Source: Crossaster papposus (taxonomy: Eukaryota > Echinodermata > Asteroidea > Velatida > Solasteridae). Taken from it: a stretch of DNA of 64,000 nucleotides. Under the pieces are notes generated by a model. That model had not been told where the DNA came from and did no database searches. It saw nothing but the letters and a program-made list of their open reading frames with translations. The position numbers and the translations under genes are program-made. Shown here one piece after another: positions 34,907-48,501 of this stretch (position 1 is the first letter of the stretch; every line of letters begins with the position of its first letter). Location: positions 430,335-494,334 of the forward strand of contig JBAIAA010001153.1 in assembly GCA_037893245.1 (NCBI GenBank), given 5' to 3'.

Positions 34907-37452
34907 GTAAGTGGAAGTAAACTATTCATCAACACACAAAGATGTGTCCACGTGTTGCTCAATGTGCAAGCATTATTACCATCGGGCGCGGCCGATCGTG
35001 TTGACACATACATCGCCACATACATGTACAATATATATCCGATAGGGCAGGGTAGTGTAAACATTGTTGTCTAGTATAGTCGAGCCATGAGTCTTGCTGT
35101 CGCGGCGATTCAGTATGTCCAATACGACATATCTCGTTCCTTTCGAAATTCCAGACGTAAACAAAATTAGAAAATGTATTAAATTAATAAGGCTGTGTCG
35201 TCTGTTCTATGAGAGTACTACAATCGGCAATCAACTCAAAATGTGTGTCCCTTGTGGCCTAATGAATGTCAAGCGTAAACAAATGTTACATATCCAATTT
35301 CCACTTAACAAAATGCCTGCATATCTGTCATAAGGATGCGGGGCTCTTCCTTAATGCTAAAACAATGAGTGTCCAACAGACCAGAAAATCATGCCTTGGC
35401 TGGCTTGGGACCAATGCAGCGTTATGATATACTTGTGTAGCTCCAATGACTCCGTTAGCATCAGCAGAGAGCAAACACGCGGGACGTGTGTTGAAAACCA
35501 ATGTTCTAATAACATGAATTTTTAAATGGCTCGGAAGCTAACGAGTAGGTAGTTAATTTTCAAAAGGTCACCACATGTCTGCCATACAGGCAGGTCAATG
35601 ATATCATGCTCGTATTGCAATATCAGTATGACCCTCTGCCGGCATAAGGTATCGTTTGTCCATTACGTGGCCTAGCACATCAACGTCCGGAATAATTAGA
35701 AAAGTGACTTTGTACATGGCAAGAAAGGCAAATGGCATAAGCTTTCTAATGATACCCATCGCAAGCCTGCGGATCAACAGTTATTGGCTATAAGCTACAT
35801 GCTTGTGTTAGAAATCATTAAAAAGCTTATACAATTTACAATCTTACAATGTACTATATCTCAAAAAGTCATTTTTCGACTTATTCCTGATTATGATGTG
35901 CTGGGTCATATTTTGTTTCAGACCTGTTTCTGATCGGCTAAAAATGTTCTGTTTGATTTTATAGTGTATCACAGAATGTTATGGCTTGACCCCCATTCCA
36001 CATTGCATTCGTAATCGGATTCCACTTCTGACATTCATCTATCTAGACTGAATATAGTTCAGGGTATAAATAATATAAGTCAATTGATGCCATGCGTCAC
36101 ATAATGAAACAGTAAAATATGTCATGTTTTATGGAGGTATTATGTCTGAATTATTGAGTGTCGAAATATAGATGATGTGAAAATATAATGCAACAATAAC
36201 CTTCTTAATTTCTAAGTTGTTTAGCACAACTCAAGAGAAAGAGTTATGGGTTCGGATGCATACCAAGCATGTTTCAAGAATGTACACGAGACATACTCGA
36301 TATAAAATTGTGAAGTGTAAACAATATCAAGTTTGCAGAATACAAAGGAATAAACCATCGCATTTGTTGTTTTCGTCAATACTAATGCCGTTTAACTGTA
36401 TACATTCAAACACCTTTATAACAAAATCCTTGGGACTTTACAAATTACCTTGTTATAACAGGTAAACTAGGGTGTTGTACTACCAGTGCTCCCTAGGCTC
36501 GACATTTTGTTGTAACGTCAAATTATAACGTCCTCGAAATTGTTCGAGTGGTTGGGCGTTAACATGTTGAATTTCAGTCGTAGGCCTATTCGGTAATGTA
36601 ACGGGATTAACAACATTAACAAAAGTTACCGAGAACAAAGAACCACGTTCCCTTTTTATATCGAGTTATTTTTAAACCAGACCGTTCTAGCAGCTATCTG
36701 TCGACATCAGATTAAAATGATGTGATGTTCGGGCCTAAGGCTACCTATCTAACTTTGGCCAAAGTTGTTTACTGATCGCGGATCGTTCATCGTCCATATC
36801 AGCTCATCGTCTCCTTTCCTTAATTTTGTATTCATTGTATATACTCCGATAGCTGGGGATAATTATGACGGTCTCCGGATGCCGATTTCACCCGAAAGGT
36901 TCAATTTGCTGACACCCGGCCTTAATGGTTTATTCAGAGAGGTTATCTTTCTAAACAGCACTAGTGGCTTTTTTACGCTAGATTGCCGACTCATCACTTA
37001 AGCTTTTGTCAAAGAAAACACGGAGTGGGCAAGTGGCTGGCTCGATTGTAGGGCTTATTTTTCTTGGGATTAGAGTAAGAGTCTTGGGAGCGACCCCGGG
37101 TATACACCACACTGCAAGCTGCTAGAGGGAAAGGGGGATGGGGTGACAGACAAAAAACATATTTAATTGGAACATGAGCTGTATTTTGAAACCCTATAAA
37201 CCGCTTGTTATGAGTAAACAAACAGCTGGGTCTGAGAAGTTGTCAGTTCGGAATTTCAGGTTCAGATTACTGGGCTCCGCTCTGATCGTCGTCGGTTGAA
37301 GGTTCAAAGTAATTACCTGCTAAATATTTGCTCTTGAATGTCAATCAAATTACTTGAAAATCCCTATGGTGCTGTGGTATTTCAATCTTCCACAGACAAG
37401 CGATGTTTGGAGGATGTAACTATTTCGTGTATTGTCTTCGGAATCAGGAACT
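34907..37452. other. Single-copy-looking non-coding sequence
   Basis: No repeat family recognised. If the exon at 34814 is real, this would be the start of its intron. Confidence 0.45.
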
Positions 37453-37652
37453 ACAGTCAAACGGGGTAACTTTGGGGGCAACTTTGGTCAGACCGTTTTG
37501 CGGTAATTTTTGTGTGAGATTTATATAATATCACATACCCAATTTGATATTATTTTCAACTCTCTCTTGATCATTTAAACCATCAAATAAACATTATAGG
37601 AATGTAGTGCCCAAGTTACCCCTGGGTGCCCAAGTTACCCCGTTTTACGGTA
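37453..37652. mobile_element. 200-bp MITE with AAACGGGGTAACTT termini
   Basis: ACAGTCAAACGGGGTAACTT at the left; AAGTTACCCCGTTTTACGGT at the right, preceded by a second inner CCCAAGTTACCCC copy. Confidence 0.85.
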
Positions 37653-38340
37653 TTTATCTTTCAGCAATTATATACAGGTCTCAATTATAAATTAAAAAGA
37701 ATCTGTATTTTTGTGTTTGTTCAGGGTCCCCCTTTCGCTCGCACAAACTAAGCTTTGAAGAATCCTGTTGTTGAAATAAACCCTAACACAATTTAAAAAG
37801 CCTGAATTGATTTTAACGGTGTTTTGATACAACGAAAGCTATATCATTATCTCGCTTATCGATCCCATTCAGGATCAAGGGGTGAATTCGTAGTGCGAGC
37901 TAGCCCTGCAGTAGTATTCTGTATAGAAACAGAAATAACCAGGTGAATAAACAAGTATAGAATGATTGCATCACGGTCAGTTTGCCCAATGGACCGCGTA
38001 TGTCTCGCCAGTCCACGTTTACTTTCTCTGTGTGTCTTGGTACCAAACACTAACTATTCTAGTCACAGACTCCCGTGTTTGAATTTACTCGATCGATTGA
38101 ACGAAAGTAAAGGTCAAGAAATTACATTTTATAAGAGTCCTAAATTCGCAGTATTTTCAATATGTTGTAAACGGGAATGCTTAATTTTCTTTTATATTTA
38201 TTGCCTATAATCAGATAGACCTAGTCATGATCCAAAAAACAAACAAACAAACAAACAAACAAAAACAGGATGTTTGACACGTTGTAGATTCTATACACGA
38301 TGCCCGGATGGTATATTCTTGTAAAATCTTGCAAGATTTG
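37653..38340. mobile_element. Inverted second copy of the middle of the 29747 foldback element
   Basis: TTTATCTTTCAGCAATTAT to GGTATATTCTTGTAAAATCT matches the complement of 30000-30655 at high identity. Marker words are AGGTCAAGAAATTAC and ATCGATCCCATTCAGGATC. A (CAAA)n tract at 38233-38266 interrupts it. Confidence 0.88.
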
Positions 38341-39772
38341 AGGTCAACTTACACGCTATAATATTCTGTCGACAGAAAGGAATGCAGGATTCAGGTTTTT
38401 TGTTACAGCACTTCTCCCATTTTCTGTCGGGAGTATTTGGATCAAAGCAATTTAATATGCCTATACAATTGCGCCGGTGTAGCATGAATTTCAGACTCTA
38501 TAAAATCCGGACTCATTGGTAGCATTTCGCATGCTGGAGTTAAGAAAAATAGGAGCTTGACCGGTCACGTGAGAGGGTTTAACCAATAAAATGGAAAATG
38601 GGTCAGACTTTCATAAAAGTCTGATTTTCATATGACACCGGAAATTAATGACTATTGTCCCATTATTTTCTTGATGCACTTTTTTTAGGAGAGTTTGAGA
38701 AATGAAAAGAAATATCATCTGTCAGTCGTGCATGTAACAAAATATTGATTGGGATAGGGTAAACTTGAAAGTTGGTACAACGATGAGAACTAGAGCTGCA
38801 TAAAAGCATTATACTATTACACCGAAGCTGTGGCTATACTTTAACGTAATTTTTTTTTGAAGACCACCGTTAAACGTCATTTGTAAAACTATAGGGGGCC
38901 TAACCAATACCAAAAGGTCTAAAATATTATGAAATCACTTGCTTGGCTGTAAGTAAACAGTAGCCCCAGGAATCGTGTGCACTCATGGTATCTTGTGTGC
39001 TTCTCATTTAAGAAAAACTGGTGCAATTTTCAACGATGGTGGGCTGACAATTTTCGGAAAAAAATGATCTTAAAAAAACAACAATTTACCAAACTCGGTA
39101 AATTTTATTTGCATTTGGTTACACATCCGTGATTGGGTGCAAGTCAGGTAGTCTGGTTTCCTGACCAGACAGTGCTCCGTTTTGTCTAAAGTAGGGTCAG
39201 GGAACCAGAGACAAAACAAAAAAGTCCTATTGGGCAAACAAAATGGGGCATAAAGGACTCGTTGGGTGGGGGGAAAAGAGAACAAGAAAAAAGGGGAAAG
39301 GGGGGAAGGGGAAAAGGATTAAGGGAAAGTTATGTGTTATGTTAATACCAATTTCCATTGTTTCCAGGCTGAATGCTTATTATTTGTTATGCTAATACAA
39401 TTGTCATAATGATCATGAGCAAAATTATGATATTTCTTGGCATACTATTTTAGCACAAAAATGTCATTTGGGGGAATGACATTGTTTTGATATTTGGGTT
39501 TGATATTGGTTGGATGGGCAGTACAAAGCTGCCGTCTAGCCAATGCAAACATTTCAATTTTTCACAGATTCAGTCTGCGCGCTGAATTTAACAATATTGT
39601 TTGCTTTGAATGTTGTCGTATGACATAAGCCATGTCTGGCTACGCGGATTCAGATTTGCCTCGAGTAAATAAGCAATGAAATTGACACTGTGTGTACATA
39701 CATATTATGTTGTAACCGATTTTGAGTTTTTTTTATTCTAGAAAAACGTTGTCAACTACGCGAATAATAGCC
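38341..39772. other. Mostly unrecognised; minus-strand relic of the CACGGATGTGTAACC family
   Basis: At about 39110-39240, GGTTACACATCCGTG and the GTTCCCTGACC-like words match the family at 31508 in reverse. The rest is not recognised. A GGGGAAAAGG-rich patch lies at 39270-39325. Confidence 0.45.
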
Positions 39773-39999
39773 CATGGGCTTTATTCACGAGTCGGCCATA
39801 TTGAAATGAAAGCTTTTTTGATACTTGGAAATAGGCGTGACCTAAAGTTAATTACAAATTAATACCAGTCTTCTCTGGTGAGTAAAAATTGAAAGTGAGG
39901 CTAGAATGCTAAAATAGTCTGAAACCATTTCATATAACAGTTTACAATTTATAAAATACATTCAGGGAACACAACAAAAATGGCTTCCTCGTGAAATTA
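39773..39999. mobile_element. MITE, GGGCTTTATTCACGAGTCGG family, copy 2
   Basis: CATGGGCTTTATTCACGAGT to AAAATGGCTTCCTCGTGAAA. CTTCTCTGGTGAGTAAAAAT and TGAGGCTAGAATGC are inside. Confidence 0.85.
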
Positions 40000-40200
40000 G
40001 CGAACGTTGGCGAACGTTTGTATTGTTCACGCGAGTGGAACACAGCCCTGTATTTAACGGACATTTGGCGTAGTTTCGCAAATCTCTTAGGTTTAGGTTA
40101 ACCTGTAAAGGACTAGTATCTGAACTTCTTAATGCAACGAATTCGAACCCCAGTTTTGACATGTAATTAATTGAACCATGCGACGCGCCGTCATCCTTTT

Positions 40201-40515
40201 TAAACACCAACACACATCGTACTATTTTCGATAGTCGCTTGTATCTCGTGTATACCCCAAGCTGTTTTGGTGTTACGGCTATGTTCACACAGTCCTTTAT
40301 CGATAGGTCAGAGACCCAGAAACCAGCTGGTGTTGTTGAATAAGGCAAGACAATAATAGCACGATTGATCGCTTGGGAAGGTCTCGCAGTGAATCCAGAC
40401 CTCAAAAAGCTGCGACGACGTGCCGCCATATTGGTTATACACTAACGCGCGTACGTACTATTTTCGATAGTCGCTTGTATTTTCGTGCATACCCCCAAGC
40501 TGTTTTGGTTTTACG
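40201..40515. repeat. Direct duplication of a ~62-bp segment
   Basis: ATTTTCGATAGTCGCTTGTA with CCCAAGCTGTTTTGG follows at both 40209 and 40461, offset about 252 bp. Confidence 0.85.
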
Positions 40516-40694
40516 TCTTTATAATGTTAAAACATTATTCGGCATGCTTTGAACTATAGGAATACATGTAACGTGAAATTTTGTTGACCATTGATACCTT
40601 TGGATTTGTTACGGCGAAGCGATTATCAGAAATAGTACAGTGGCACGTCGAGGGTTAAGCGTTGTGCAACCTGTCACGGCGTTCATTTAAACTT

Positions 40695-41028
40695 GGGTAG
40701 GATACATCATTGATAATTGCTTGAATTACCAGGAATAGGTGCATTTTGGGGTTGTATTTTATTGTTAATATCGTTTAACCATGGTGTCTAAAGTTTTACA
40801 ATCATGGATGCCTATACAAACAAAATCAAGAAAAACAGCGTTCCTTTTCAACCGGCGTCGAACAGTTGTTCGTGTTGTTATTTTCAGGATCACCATCTGG
40901 CGATTGTGAATTTTTTTCATCAATTTTTCGGAACAATTACAGGATATCTAGCGCAATCATTTTGCTAGATGCTTAGAATCATTATTTACTTTCTAAAAAT
41001 GTCGATATCTGCAAATGGTGCCCTACCT
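40695..41028 (+). mobile_element. TTAA-type MITE (AGGTAGGATACACC family), copy 4
   Basis: GGGTAGGATACATCATTGAT to GCAAATGGTGCCCTACCT, followed by TTAA. Confidence 0.83.
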
Positions 41029-41290
41029 TTAAACGAGAGTGTTTGGTTAGAAGCTCTATAGGCGGAGTTTTCACAACCCGGTTCAGCAATGTTTGAATTG
41101 GTTCATGCACATGTGGTCACAAATTACCGCGTCAATTCTTCTTGTCACTATACCTCAGCAGGCCTCACTGCCTATGAAGGTCTATATTATGCACATCTTT
41201 GACCAATAAGTAATTGTAAAGTCGTACATCAAGAAAATACGAAAAGAATACTATGAGTCTTATCCAAGGTGTTAGACATCGTAAAGCCTT

Positions 41291-41563
41291 TTGGGATTCA
41301 TTCACGAGTCGGCCATAATAAATTAAAAGTGAGGTAACATTTTTGGAACTTGCAGATTTAAATGAAAGTAACGACCTGAAGTTAATTACAAACTAATACC
41401 AGTCTTTTCTAACGAATAATTAATGTTTTAAGCCATATTTTAATACAATATCGAAAGTGAGGCTAGATTTCAGAAAATAGTCTCGCATCGCATCCATTTC
41501 AAATTATAAAATGCATTCAGGGAACACGATCGAAATTTCTAATTACTCGTGAATAAGGTCCAT
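41291..41563. mobile_element. MITE, GGGCTTTATTCACGAGTCGG family, copy 3
   Basis: GATTCATTCACGAGTCGGCC to TACTCGTGAATAAGGTCC; the ends are inverted. Confidence 0.85.
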
Positions 41564-42337
41564 AACCAAAAGTCAAGCATTTGGTATTAGCGACCAAAGT
41601 TAATTTCTAGATGTGAATTCTGAGTTTGTGGTATAAATCCACAATTATTTAAAGTTAGAATATTCATTATCTTGCGCGGCTCGTTGTACATTGACCAAAC
41701 AGACAGCGTCTTCAACCAGATACACTTTAATCAATAGCTACGGGTTTCATTATAAATTAGTTACATAAATGAAAGACTTTTAAAGAAGAAATATGGACCT
41801 GTTTAACAGTGGCGCTGGCTGTAAGGGCGATCAGTTGAAGGATGTGACTAATTCATGACCGTACTTTGAAACAAAATCATCGCTGGTTTGTTTATCGGGT
41901 GTCCTGATTTGTTTAGATAACCCTGATGTTTCAATTTGTACAGCCGACAAGTTGTTTACCCGAATTGTGAATAGGACAAGGAGCTGTATCACCGCCAGAA
42001 AACTCAGTGTGCATACGCAGTATGTTGGGACCTTCTAAACAGTGTCCATCATCGTTCTTGAGTACGATCACATACATAAACCTAAAAGCTAACCGCATGC
42101 AAGTGCATTTCAAACTAAAAAGCCGACATTTAAGCGTACGTAATACAATTACATGAAAAAAGGCCCTGTTTTGGATATAAAAGAAACATCGTGGGCCAAT
42201 GTAAATTGAAGATAGTAGTGACATCGTGCTCTTTAGTTTCATAGTGAGGTTTGCATCTTTTTAAGACAGTGTCCTTTAACCTTGGCCTATAGTGAAAACC
42301 ACAACTATTTTAAAGAGCCGTAATTTATATACAGGGT
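41564..42337. other. No recognised feature
   Basis: No coding or repeat family recognised. Confidence 0.5.
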
Positions 42338-42504
42338 CCGAGGCGGGTTCAGGCCGATGGTACCGGGAAACCCCCCATGCATTTCAGGCCTTGCTCGCTG
42401 CTAACAGACATTTCCGGCCTTGCCCGTGACGTGTTTATGCGTCATCTGTTTGAATCCGGGGGGAAATGTGCGTGTATATACCTCCTCCGGTGCAAACTGG
42501 TTAA
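42338..42504. mobile_element. MITE, AACCAGTTCGCGCCGG family, truncated copy 4
   Basis: Inverse orientation: GAGGCGGGTTCAGGCCGATG, CTTGCTCGCTGCTAACAGAC, CCGGTGCAAACTGGTTAA at the right end. Confidence 0.75.
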
Positions 42505-42790
42505 CGGACAAGCATACGTTCACTACCCTGATTCCAGTGGTCCTTTCGCACCAAGAAATAACTAAACTGTGCCATCATGTGCGGTTTCTCGGTGCGGAAG
42601 AACCCGTGACTGTGCTTCACAAAATAGGGTCTAGAGCTAAAACTACTGGTCCAAATCGAGATATCTTTCTTCGAAAAAGATTGTCCATCCATTGGTATAG
42701 GTAGTTTTGGCCTCAGGGTTGTGGAAGTATGCTTGTGCGTTTTGTATTTTCTAGTTTTTGTGTGTGTTTTTTGGCATTCTTTTACATTTA
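42505..42790. mobile_element. Dispersed element related to the 64-bp array, single-unit copy
   Basis: ATAGGGTCTAGAGCTAAAAC then TCCATCCATTGGTATAGG and TAGTTTTGGCCTCAGGG: one copy of the unit that is amplified at 56.3-57.7 kb. Confidence 0.75.
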
Positions 42791-42985
42791 AAAAGAAGCT
42801 GTCTTCAAAGTAAGGCTTGGACTCTTGCTGTGTACGATTATATTGTTGTCTTCAATTCGTGTTATACAACAAAATCTAATAATAACGTTTCCAGATTTGG
42901 GGTCTGGGAAGAAATGAATAATTTTATTTGAAGGTAAAAAGGGGGCCTCTTTTTTGTTATTGTTTGCGTGAAAATGTTAACTTGA

Positions 42986-43365
42986 AGGTACGATACACCA
43001 TTGGTAATTGCTAGAATTATCATGAATGGGTGGATTTGGGGGTTGTATTTTATAGTAAATATCGTTTAACTGACCTGTTCGAAGTTTTACGATCATGGAT
43101 GCCGAGGAAAGCAAACAAATCAGCGTTCGTTTTTAACCGGCGTCAGGCAGTGGTTCTTATGCTGCTCTTGGGATTTTATTTCGCGATCGCTCTCCGGCGA
43201 TCGTGATTTGTTTTAATTAAAATTATTTTTTTTCGGAACAATTAAAAAATATAAAGCGTAATCATTTTGCTGGATGCCTACGATCATTATTTACTTTCAA
43301 ATAGGTAAGATATTTCCTAATAATTCGGTAGTAAAATTTTTCGATATCTACTAAATATCCTACCT
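42986..43365 (+). mobile_element. TTAA-type MITE (AGGTAGGATACACC family), copy 5
   Basis: AGGTACGATACACCATTGG to ATATCCTACCT, then TTAA. The left flank is TTGA. The CGCGATCGC...GGCGATCG centre is present. Confidence 0.85.
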
Positions 43366-43869
43366 TTAACGGTGAAGCAATTTATGTCGGAACTGTCGCT
43401 TTCTCTTTCAAAAAAAGGGCCAAATGTCGTCTATGGAAGAAGCCAATTCTTATTCGTAGCAGAAGCGAATCTCTAAGACTAGGATGCAGCTCAAGTCGTC
43501 GATAAATGACAAGTTAAACGTAGTCAGATGCAGATAAAATGTCTTATTGCCATTCCCCAATCAATGATTGAAAAAGGTATTTGTTTGTAATCTTGCAATC
43601 TTTCAGAGAGAGTCGTGGGTATATTGCGGGTCGGGTTATTAAGGGGAAAAAACGCACACAAACATTAAAACTCAAACTCCTCATGTTTTCTGTATCCCCC
43701 CCCCCCCCCCACAAAAAAACCCACCAAAACCCCAAAACAACAAACCAAACAAACAAACTCCCAAAAAAACCGGAAATCTAGAACAAAATTAACAGAAAAT
43801 ATCATTATATAGGTTTTTTGCTTTGATGCATGGTATGAAGCGAGTTACATAGGGATATACAGGGTGGTA

Positions 43870-44228
43870 TAACGACACGATTTATATTCATCAACTCCTT
43901 CGAACGCGCAGTGGTCTTTGCAAATTTATTAAATGGGGCGTGACCTTTTCATGCAAATTCGATCATTCGAATAATAGGCATAGCATCTTCACGCAGTCAA
44001 CTACCATACAACGGTCGCGCTGGCCTGCGTTGCATATCCAATTAGCGCTGCTTCACAAATAAATTTCGTGCGTGCGCGTAGTACGTGTTGATAATCGCAG
44101 TTCTGCGATTGCTGATTGGCTCCCTAGGAAAGCCTGCGGAAAAATACGGAAAAGGTTAAACCGCTATAGAAGCAATTTGCAAAGACGTATTGCTTGCGCG
44201 AGGGAGCTGGTCTATAATCGTGTCGTTA
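43870..44228. mobile_element. MITE with TAACGACACGAT termini
   Basis: TAACGACACGATTTATATTC and TATAATCGTGTCGTTA are inverted. The inner GTCTTTGCAAATTT and GCAATTTGCAAAGAC extend the arms to about 65 bp. Confidence 0.82.
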
Positions 44229-44414
44229 GCCGGCGCACTGCGTAAAAAAAAATCGCGACGTACACCATCGATCAAACGCATCCGTCTTTGGCAAAGTCTG
44301 TGACTGACAAAGAACTCGAATGATTAAAGATTCAAAATCAACAGAGGCCGTTATCGACAAGGCAGTGAATATTTATGTCATGCCTTTTTTCTTCTAAAAA
44401 ATAGTGAGAATTAC

Positions 44415-44503
44415 TGGTCCTTTGGTGTAGGTCAGCTTGACTACCTCCCTCCGCTTTGCGTCGAGAGGTAGACGAGATGACCTACACCAAGGGAACAGTA
44501 ATT
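44415..44503. repeat. Imperfect hairpin
   Basis: CTTTGGTGTAGGTCAGC and GATGACCTACACCAAGGG pair around a 40-nt core. Confidence 0.8.
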
Positions 44504-44519
44504 CCCACTACTACTAATA

Positions 44520-44613
44520 TTTTATATTTACTATAAAATTCCCCTCTCCCCTTCTCAAAAAATAAAATAATAATTCACCCATTCCTGATAATTCAAGCAA
44601 TTAGCAATAGTGT
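44520..44613 (-). mobile_element. Fragment of the AGGTAGGATACACC family
   Basis: ATATTTACTATAAAAT and CCATTCCTGATAATTCAAGC give one end of the element in minus orientation. The rest is missing. Confidence 0.7.
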
Positions 44614-45584
44614 GGAATACAGGTTTTGCTTTTCTATTGTACACGTTTTGGTTAATACTTTCCTTTCACCTTGCTAGGCCAGACCTTAAAACAACCGAAA
44701 ACGATATTCTGCCCACATTAGGACCGGAAAAAAGGTCAACTATCGAGCCGGAAGCGACTACACACAGAATTTTGGCGGGCATTCGATTCACCGGAAATAA
44801 AGTGTGAGCCCGGGGTGTCGAGTGTAAACCCTCATTAATGGCAGTTTTGCGCGCGTGACGTCTCTATAGCAACCGATTTGCAAAGCAGGCGACGTCAAAC
44901 TTCGTACATCTTATTTTGAACTGTCGGTGCGAAAGCATCATGCATAATGAATAAGGGGAAAGATGACAACTATGCGATTTTATGTGCGCTTGATTTGTAA
45001 TTGGTGATAAATATTTGCTCACCTTCCCTTCCAGGGGAGTACAGAGGAAGGGAAACACAAAGGCCCGTCCAAGTATCGAATTTGACCTCTTTTATAAAGG
45101 TAAAGTTTAAATTAAAGGTTACAGTAGCATTTCCATTGAAGATAATAGTGTACAGGTTTAATTCGAGATATTCATGGGGTTGTTTTTCTTCGAGCAGGAT
45201 TTATGAATTTTGCTTTTGATTTTGACAAGATTGTATGAAGAGGATAGTTTTATCTTAAATTTGTTGGTTTATTGACAAATCATAACAAAGTATAATTGCC
45301 CTATTTATTGTGATATTACGTCTAGATTGCGTTGAATTTATGTGAAGGGTTTTTATCTCATTTATTTAAAGGGCCCATACAATGTAATCATTGAAAATCT
45401 CTCTTTGTGTCAATTTACCTGTCAACCTTATTTTCAATTTTCGTTTCCAATGTTCCAATATATTTATGAGCCAAAGAAACCTCAATGTTACAGATATTTC
45501 AGCACCACTGAAAGTTTATAGAATTTTTGATATTTCTATTATTAATTTTATTTTCTTAGAGAATTTGTTTTGTCAGTACTAATA
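44614..45584. other. No recognised feature
   Basis: No repeat or coding pattern recognised. Confidence 0.5.
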
Positions 45585-45862
45585 CATGGGCTTTATTCAC
45601 GAGTCCGCCATGTTTAATTAAAAATTAGCTCACATCTGGATTTGAGTTACAGATAGAAATAACCTAAATTTAATTACAAATTAATACCAGTCTTCTCTGA
45701 TGAATAACTTAACATTTGTCATTAAACATACTTAATGTTTTAAGCTACATTTAAAAAAAAAAGAAAATTGGGGTTAGAATGCACAAAAGATCTGGCTCTA
45801 TACCATTCAACAGTTCACAATTTATAAAATACATCCAGGAAACAGGACCAAAATGGAATAAG
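45585..45862. mobile_element. MITE, GGGCTTTATTCACGAGTCGG family, copy 4
   Basis: CATGGGCTTTATTCACGAGT, CAGTCTTCTCTGATGAATAA and ACAATTTATAAAATACATCC are collinear with copies 2 and 3. The right terminus is eroded. Confidence 0.82.
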
Positions 45863-48150
45863 GATGAGCAAACGTTTGGTGTTTACGTTTTTGTTGCCCT
45901 TTCATGAAAACAATTTTGCTATAAAAAGCTGTAAATGTTCCTGCAGTGACGATATATTTTAATTTCAATAGTCCTAAGACCAAATGACGTCATCTTTGTT
46001 TACATGTTCTTTTTTACATGTGCTTGTAAACAAGCAAACAAGAATACAGTTTAATTTCAGATCCTTGGACTTACACGAAATAAATCCCCATCATATTGGG
46101 TAAACCGGCAGTACCGAGTTCATTACCCCAGGGAACGAGGCCTTGGAATCTTCGCCTCTTGTCTTTCTCGCTGTCAAACATCCAAATGTAATTTGTCTCC
46201 TAGAACTAAAACCGCGCGCGGCCTCCGTCGGAACCGGTCAGGCAAAAAAATGCAGGAATCTCCCGCCGGCTGCTCCCGATGACCAATACCATCCATGCAG
46301 CACCACATCACGCAGAAGGAAACCCGAAGACGCGCCACGCGCTTGGAATTCCCAAGCTGGATTGAGGGGCGTTGGGGAATGTAATTGTTTTTTGTCTGGA
46401 TTCGTTTCTCTCAGTAACTCAGCCGATCGAGCATAATGCAGCATATTCGATTTTCCCATTTCTGTTTCACACTCACGTCATGTGGGTATAATTCGGAAAC
46501 AGTCGCTCGATGGTTTGTGGGAAATACCGTGTGAATGCATATGAAGGCCTAAGGCGTTCAATGCAGTGGTTTTTTTGTACCGGGTACAGATTTGACAAAT
46601 GTTTTGAAGAATACATTTGCATTCCTAGATGAATAAATTATCCGGGTGCCCTCAATTGTGCACATAGTTGGTCTTTAGTCTTGCTAAATGTCACTTGTGG
46701 TTACTATAGACGATGAGCCCTCTGACGTCACGTGTTTACATCTGTATTCAAATCCGCCCGGTAATATGCGCCCACATCGTGTTTTGCATAAAATTTGGTT
46801 GAGGAGTGATGCCACAGGTCAGACCACCTTTGAATTATGTGACCTCGGATGTCACTATTAACCAAATTTATGTAAAACATGATGCGTGCGCATATTGACG
46901 GGTGGTATTGAATATAGATGTAAACAGAGGGAACATGGTCTATACTGCCTGATATAGATGCATTTTGTAGGTGTTCATGGTCCAAAAAGAGCCAATCCAA
47001 TTACTTTTCCCGCAGTTTATCAATGGTGGGTATTTTTTATATTTATGGACGATAGAGAACCGTGTGGTTTCTCAAGGGTTTGTTATACACTTGACATAAT
47101 AATTGCCCGCATATTACACCCAAGGAAATGAAGCAATCTGTTGAACTGACAACTAACAATAATACATAGAAATACAACAACATTTACACAAGAATAAAAA
47201 CAGAATATTTACAGACGTACAAGGATATTTACAGGAATAAAAAAACATTTATACTTAGGTAAGTCTGTACATTAACTTTTCGAACAGTCCTGTATAAGAC
47301 CAGTTCTGATTTACGGAATGCTAAAATGAAGTAAGAATAAAAGAATAAAGTGAATAATACAACAACAAAAATGCCACACTGAAGGAGATACGACTTAAGA
47401 TTACGTTGAAAACTAAGGCCCTGCGGGTGTTCCCTAAACTGAAATGTAATCCATTCAAATAGATTTGTCTAATGCTGTATTTTGGCAGCCCATACAAAAT
47501 GGCGCTCAACGCTTACAAACGAAAAGACGCATGCATTTCACATTTGCATCCTAATACTACCAATTTGAAACCCTATACAAGAATCTATATGGCACAAACC
47601 CCACGTGAAGGCCATGCACGTTTTCCTTGTAGATTTAAACCCAAATGTCACCAGTTGCTAAAATAATTCAGTGGCATTTTAAAGGTATTATAGCCCGGGC
47701 CTTAGAGTCCGGGTGCTGGTTGGCGATCACATAATAATTATGGCATGTTTTCCGGGCGTGATATGTGATCGGGCTATCGGGGTTGGTGTGAGCGTAAGTG
47801 GTCATAGATGAGCGCAATAATGGGGAATTTCTGATGATAATGTATTTTCAAGTGGACGAGGTGAAGTGGCCTGCTGCTGTAAACGGCCGTCTCATCTCCC
47901 ACGCGCCAGCTGGTTCGCCCGAGGTCCTGTAGGCTATACGTGGTCGTTTTTCCCCCGCTGACTGTAGGTATAGGAGAATAAGCGGCTTGCAGATACATGT
48001 AGGCCTATATAGTGCTCAATTTGTGTATACCTCGCATATATAAAATGATTGTAACCATAATGTTATAAACAGACGTTTCAAGTATGTGACGTCTACGTTT
48101 GGATAAAAATACATTGCGATCAGTGATTCGGCCGCTGGTTTGCCCTAACA
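45863..48150. other. Unrecognised; GC-rich patch at 46.1-46.4 kb
   Basis: A GC-rich patch with an open frame of 97 codons (46143-46436) has no recognisable protein or splice pattern. The rest appears non-coding. Confidence 0.45.
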
Positions 48151-48154
48151 CTAA

Positions 48155-48501
48155 AGGCCCATTTACACAGACGAGCGGAAACGGAATGCGGTTACGGAAA
48201 TCGGTATGCCGTGCGATATTGTCCATTTACAACGGGGCGGAAACCCGTCCGGTATTTGTTTTTTAGAGATCGAAGCGTTCCAGAAAGTCCGTGGCGTCAT
48301 ACCCAACAAGACCGCCGATTGGCCAGAATGCGGGGTCTCCGCGCGGTATTTAAAAAAACAACTTAGGTTTCTAAACGCAGCGGTTTTTTGCCCTACCGCG
48401 CGGCTTGTCCGCTCTCAGTGTAAACGCTCCCATAGAAAACCATGTGTTCTATTTTTTCACCGCGCGGAATTCAGTTACCACTCGTCTGTGTAAATGGGCC
48501 T
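48155..48501. mobile_element. PIF/Harbinger-like MITE with TAA target duplication
   Basis: AGGCCCATTTACACAGACGA and TCGTCTGTGTAAATGGGCCT are perfect 20-bp inverted ends, flanked by TAA at 48152-48154 and 48502-48504. The interior is GC-rich with GCGCGG words. Confidence 0.88.

Noticed and set aside
46143-46436. 97-codon GC-rich frame as a bestrophin 5' exon
   Set aside because: No donor in the right phase and no bestrophin N-terminal motif.
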